In this document: positions 61,276 through 64,000 of the stretch, one piece after another
Layout: each line of letters begins with the position of its first letter
Numbering within the stretch: position 1 is the first letter of the stretch
Assembly: GCA_035275265.1 (NCBI GenBank)
Contig: DATENC010000006.1
Coordinates: 248,001-312,000 of the forward strand
DNA from: JACQAP01 sp035275265
GTDB taxonomy: Bacteria; Pseudomonadota; Gammaproteobacteria; Burkholderiales; JACQAP01
DNA: 64,000 nucleotides
Reading direction: 5' to 3'
Position numbers and translations under genes: made by a program
The notes under the pieces: model-generated
Databases searched by the model: none
Told to the model about the DNA's origin: nothing
What the model saw: the letters and a program-made list of their open reading frames with translations, nothing else

Positions 61276-61656
61276 CTATTTTCCCAGGTAAGCGATAGCG
61301 TCGATCTCCACCAGAATGCCGGGCAACTGGCTCCCGACGGTGGTGCGCGTCGGCTTTGGATCGGGGAAGTAACTCGCATACACGCGGTTGTAACGCTCGA
61401 ACAGCGACATATCGCTCAGGTGCGCACTGACCTTGACGACATCCGCCATGCTCGCGCCCCCGGCTTCGAGAATGGCCTTGATGTTTTCCAGCACGCGCGC
61501 GGTCTGCTCCTCGATGGACGCGCCGACGACCTTGCCGGTTTTCGGGTCGAGCGGCCCCTGGCCGGACACGAACACGAAGTCTCCGGCGCGCAATCCCTGT
61601 GAATAGGCGCCGACCGGCTGCGCGCCGGTGGTGGTCGAGATTCGTTGCTTCGCCAT
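61276..61656 (-). CDS. RidA family protein
   Basis: RidA/YjgF/UK114 family enzyme, 126 residues, forming trimers that hydrolyse reactive imines and enamines released by PLP or dehydratase enzymes. Typical segments are PVGAYSQGLRAGDFVFVSGQGPLDPKTG, EQTARVLENIKAILEAGGASMADVVKVSAHL and PTRTTVGSQLPGILVEIDAIA with the active-site Arg and Glu. It is encoded between the importer ATPase and the dehydratase gene. Confidence 0.95.
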   Translation of the reverse strand: MAKQRISTTTGAQPVGAYSQGLRAGDFVFVSGQGPLDPKTGKVVGASIEEQTARVLENIKAILEAGGASMADVVKVSAHLSDMSLFERYNRVYASYFPDPKPTRTTVGSQLPGILVEIDAIAYLGK

Positions 61657-61690
61657 CGTTGTCTCCTCTGCAATATTGTTTCTATCGCGG

Positions 61691-62461
61691 TTACATCGTT
61701 TTGTTGAAATGACCGAGAAACGCCTTCAACCGCTCCGATCGCGGCTGCTCGAAAATCTCTCTCGGCGGGCCTTGCTCGACGATCACGCCTTTGTCCATGA
61801 AGACGATGCGATGCCCGACTTCGCGGGCAAACCGCATCTCATGGGTGACGACCAGCATGGTCATTCCGCTGTGGGCCAGGTCTTCCATTACGCCCAATAC
61901 TTCGCCGACCAGTTCCGGGTCGAGCGCCGAGGTTGCCTCGTCGAAAAGCATCACCTTCGGTTCCATCGCGACTGCACGGGCAATCGCCACTCGCTGCTGT
62001 TGTCCGCCCGAAAGCTGCGCGGGACGCGCGTGCAGTTTTTCCTTCAAGCCCACGCGTTCCAGCCACGACGTCGCGCGCTTTTCGGCTTCGTGACGCGGCA
62101 ACTTGCGAACCTGGGTGAGCCCCAGCATCACGTTTTCCAGCGCTGTCATGTGCGGGAAGAGATTGAAGCTCTGGAACACCATGCCGACGTCGGCGCGCAT
62201 GCCGGCAATGATGCCGTCCGGCAGTTTGACGAGACGGCCGCCGATCTCGCGGTAGCCGACCAACTGGCCGTCCACGTGAATCCGTCCGCCCTGGTATTCC
62301 TCGAGGAAATTGATGCAACGTAACAACGTGGTCTTGCCCGAACCGCTCGGACCGACGATTACTACCACCTCGCCTTTGGGAACTTCCAGATCTACGCCGC
62401 AAAGAATCTCAAGCGTGCCGAAGCGCTTGACGAGACCCTGGATCACGACAACCCCGGTCAT
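61691..62461 (-). CDS. Polar amino-acid ABC transporter ATP-binding protein (GlnQ type)
   Basis: ATPase of a PAAT-family importer, 256 residues from the ATG at 62461. A second ATG at 62467 is equally possible, while the longer open frame runs back into the permease gene. Walker A is VGPSGSGKTTLLRCINFLEE, the signature LSGGQQQRVAIARAVAME, Walker B VMLFDEATSALDPELVGEV, and the switch MLVVTHEMRFAREVGHRIVFMDKG is typical of GlnQ/HisP. It follows two permease genes on the minus strand. Confidence 0.95.
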   Translation of the reverse strand: MTGVVVIQGLVKRFGTLEILCGVDLEVPKGEVVVIVGPSGSGKTTLLRCINFLEEYQGGRIHVDGQLVGYREIGGRLVKLPDGIIAGMRADVGMVFQSFNLFPHMTALENVMLGLTQVRKLPRHEAEKRATSWLERVGLKEKLHARPAQLSGGQQQRVAIARAVAMEPKVMLFDEATSALDPELVGEVLGVMEDLAHSGMTMLVVTHEMRFAREVGHRIVFMDKGVIVEQGPPREIFEQPRSERLKAFLGHFNKTM

Positions 62462-62486
62462 GGGCATCCCGTTCTGATGTTTGAAT

Positions 62487-63128
62487 TCAGGTATGGGCGT
62501 AGCGCTTTTCCAGACGCACACCGATAGCCGAGATGGTGTAGTTGATCCCAAAGTAAAGCAATGCGGCGACCGCATAGAACAGCAGCGCTTCGCGTGTCCG
62601 CCCCACGATCTGCTGTATGGACATCATCAGATCGACCACGCTGACCAGCGACACCAGCGACGAGGCCTTGACCACCTCTACGGCGGTATTTACCCACGCT
62701 GGGAGAATGCGGCCTAGCGCCTGCGGGAAAATCACGTACCGCAATCGCTGGACGAACTTAAGCCCGATCCCCTGGGCGGCATCCATCTGGCCGCACGGGA
62801 TCGAGCCAACGCCGCCACGTATCACCTCGGATACGTGTGCTCCGCAAAAAACACTAAGCGCGAGAATCCCGGCAACAATCGCCGAGACCTGCAGGCCGAG
62901 CGCCGGAAAGCCGTAGAAGATCGCGAAGATCAGCACCAGTTGTGGGATGCCGCGCATGGAGTCGACGTAAACGCGCGCAATGAGGCGAAGCGGCCATGCG
63001 CCGTACAGCAGCGAAAGCCCGCCCGCGAGGCCGATGAGCGTGCCCAGCAGCAGCACGGCCACCGATACCTCGACGGTAATCAGCAGTCCGCGCAGGATCA
63101 ACGGCCCACTCGCGATGACTACATCCAT
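62487..63128 (-). CDS. Polar amino-acid ABC transporter permease
   Basis: His/Glu/Gln/Arg-type permease, 213 residues, about five hydrophobic segments. The start (MDVVIASGPLILRGLLITVEVSVAVLLLG) and YVDSMRGIPQLVLIFAIFYGFP are characteristic. The EAA loop is GQMDAAQGIGLKFVQRLRYVIFPQAL. It pairs with the next permease upstream to form a heterodimeric channel, and is followed after 25 bp by the ATPase gene. Confidence 0.93.
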   Translation of the reverse strand: MDVVIASGPLILRGLLITVEVSVAVLLLGTLIGLAGGLSLLYGAWPLRLIARVYVDSMRGIPQLVLIFAIFYGFPALGLQVSAIVAGILALSVFCGAHVSEVIRGGVGSIPCGQMDAAQGIGLKFVQRLRYVIFPQALGRILPAWVNTAVEVVKASSLVSLVSVVDLMMSIQQIVGRTREALLFYAVAALLYFGINYTISAIGVRLEKRYAHT

Positions 63129-63168
63129 TTTCCGGCTCCGGTGTCTGCGAAGTTCATCGAACCCACCA

Positions 63169-63834
63169 CTATCGACCCATGGCGAATCGCCGTTCCAGCA
63201 GCCGCAGCCCGCCGGCGATGGCGTAACACGTGGCGAGGTACAGCAATCCCACCACCAGGTAGACTTCGATCACACGCCAGGTATTGACGTTGATGCGGAT
63301 GGCGCCGTAGGTCAGCTCGGGAACCGCGATCGCCGAAGCCAGCGAGGTGTCCTTGAACAGCGATATGAAGGTATTGCCCAGAGACGGCAGCACGATCCGG
63401 AACATGAGCGGAATCATCACGAAACGGATCCGTTGCCACCGGTTCAATCCGATCGCCTTTCCGGCCTCGACGTGCCCCTTGCTTACCGCCTCGATGCCGG
63501 CACGGAAAATTTCGGTGAGATAGGCGCCGGAATAGATCGCCAGCGCGAACACGAACGACCACAGATTATCCAACACTCTGATGCCGATCAACGGCAGGCC
63601 GAAGTAAACGAAGTAGATGATCAACAGCAACGGAATGTTGCGCACGCCTTCGACATACCCGCCGACCAACAGCCGAATCGGGCGCGGCCCGCTGGAGCGG
63701 CCAAATGCGGCAACCAGTCCCAGCAGGCTACCGATCGCGAGCGCAAGCACGGCAATGCCGATGCCTAGCAACAGCCCCTTCAGGAGCAGGTCGAAGCTGT
63801 CGAAAACCGGGCGCCAGTTGAACTGGTACATCAT
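63169..63834 (-). CDS. Polar amino-acid ABC transporter permease
   Basis: Second His/Glu/Gln/Arg-type permease, 221 residues from the ATG at 63834 (MMYQFNWRPVFDSFDLLLKG). The open frame extends six codons further into the stem-loop at 63843-63867, which argues for the internal ATG. Family segments are YVEGVRNIPLLLIIYFVYFGLP and the EAA loop GHVEAGKAIGLNRWQRIRFVMIPL. It lies between the binding-protein gene and the first-described permease. Confidence 0.92.
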   Translation of the reverse strand: MMYQFNWRPVFDSFDLLLKGLLLGIGIAVLALAIGSLLGLVAAFGRSSGPRPIRLLVGGYVEGVRNIPLLLIIYFVYFGLPLIGIRVLDNLWSFVFALAIYSGAYLTEIFRAGIEAVSKGHVEAGKAIGLNRWQRIRFVMIPLMFRIVLPSLGNTFISLFKDTSLASAIAVPELTYGAIRINVNTWRVIEVYLVVGLLYLATCYAIAGGLRLLERRFAMGR

Positions 63835-63842
63835 GTTCTTCG

Positions 63843-63867
63843 CCCTCTCCACATTCAGTGGGGAGGG
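63843..63867 (-). repeat. Stem-loop between amino-acid-binding protein and permease genes
   Basis: CCCTCTCCAC (63843-63852) and GTGGGGAGGG (63858-63867) form a 10-bp stem with one G-T wobble and an ATTCA loop. It lies in the 59-bp gap between the binding-protein stop and the permease start. It continues as GCCGGGCGGAATGA, close to the dispersed palindrome found at 57040-57105. It probably stabilises the upstream mRNA or reduces permease expression. Confidence 0.7.
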
Positions 63868-63893
63868 CCGGGCGGAATGAAATGGATGAGGGG

Positions 63894-64000
63894 TTAGTGC
63901 CTCACCCCGAACTCGACCGGGAAACCCACGGGCGGCGGAGCCAGTTTGACGCCGAAGAACTTCTGAAAGGCCGCCGCGTAAGCATCGAACTCGACACCGG
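63894..64000 (-). CDS. Amino-acid ABC transporter substrate-binding protein (C-terminal fragment)
   Basis: The minus-strand reading entering at the window end gives about 34 residues ending VEFDAYAAAFQKFFGVKL, APPPVGFPVEFGVRH and a TAA stop at 63894-63896. The position, directly upstream of two PAAT permeases and a GlnQ-type ATPase, makes it the C-terminus of the periplasmic binding protein. The fragment is too short to infer the ligand. The rest of the gene lies beyond the window. Confidence 0.75.
   Translation of the reverse strand, partial: GVEFDAYAAAFQKFFGVKLAPPPVGFPVEFGVRH

Overview
The window is a GC-rich chromosomal segment centred on a bacterial replication origin. Gene order and protein features point to a betaproteobacterium (Burkholderiales/Nitrosomonadales grade). 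The evidence is the minus-strand run rpmH-rnpA-yidD-yidC-mnmE / mnmG-rsmG-parA-parB-atpIBEFHAGDC, the plus-strand run dnaA-dnaN-gyrB, the block topA-smg-dprA-LysM / def-fmt-rsmB-DUF4390-ntrY-ntrX, and a tkt...gap-pgk-pyk-purE-purC-tsaC block. The genus cannot be fixed from the window alone. No rRNA, tRNA, CRISPR, prophage or complete insertion sequence is visible. The ends cut through two ABC-transporter binding-protein genes.

Layout. 1-4923: a peptide-type ABC importer operon (binding protein, two permeases, two ATPases). 4988-11973: a complete F1Fo ATP synthase operon on the minus strand with a candidate promoter at 12043-12072. 12105-16306: parB, parA, rsmG, mnmG. 16307-16665: the only gene-free gap longer than 300 bp. 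It holds two ParB-binding parS palindromes and a 218-bp element with 24-bp perfect terminal inverted repeats and a 10-bp target duplication, carrying a fragment of a RhuM-like gene. 16666-21114: a TauE-like exporter, mnmE, yidC, yidD, rnpA, rpmH. 21115-22809: rpmH/dnaA promoter region, dnaA and the probable oriC. 22810-26336: dnaN and gyrB. 26346-31655: topA, smg, dprA and a LysM protein on the minus strand. 31779-38500: def, fmt, rsmB, a DUF4390 gene and the NtrYX two-component system, with several overlapping starts.

38589-52624 is a central-carbon and purine block. Transketolase, glucokinase, a SemiSWEET-like transporter and a four-gene glucose-type ABC importer (opposite strand) precede gap, pgk, pyk, purE, purC and tsaC. 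Together these genes import sugar, phosphorylate glucose and run lower glycolysis, with purine synthesis alongside. The fba and purK genes often found in this block are absent here.

52667-64000 is more accessory: a DUF2238 membrane protein, a serine/alanine-glyoxylate-type aminotransferase divergent from a large FAD/Fe-S oxidoreductase, a small membrane protein, a cupin, and a minus-strand operon made of a polar amino-acid ABC importer, RidA, an IlvD/Edd-family dehydratase and a SAM methyltransferase.

Most of the window is conserved housekeeping. The most unusual feature is the miniature transposon-like element against the second parS site. Other points worth a second look are a palindromic repeat that has become coding sequence inside the FAD/Fe-S oxidoreductase, an NtrX with a degenerate AAA+ domain, stem-loops between binding-protein and permease genes, and a palindrome that encloses the Shine-Dalgarno of tsaC.
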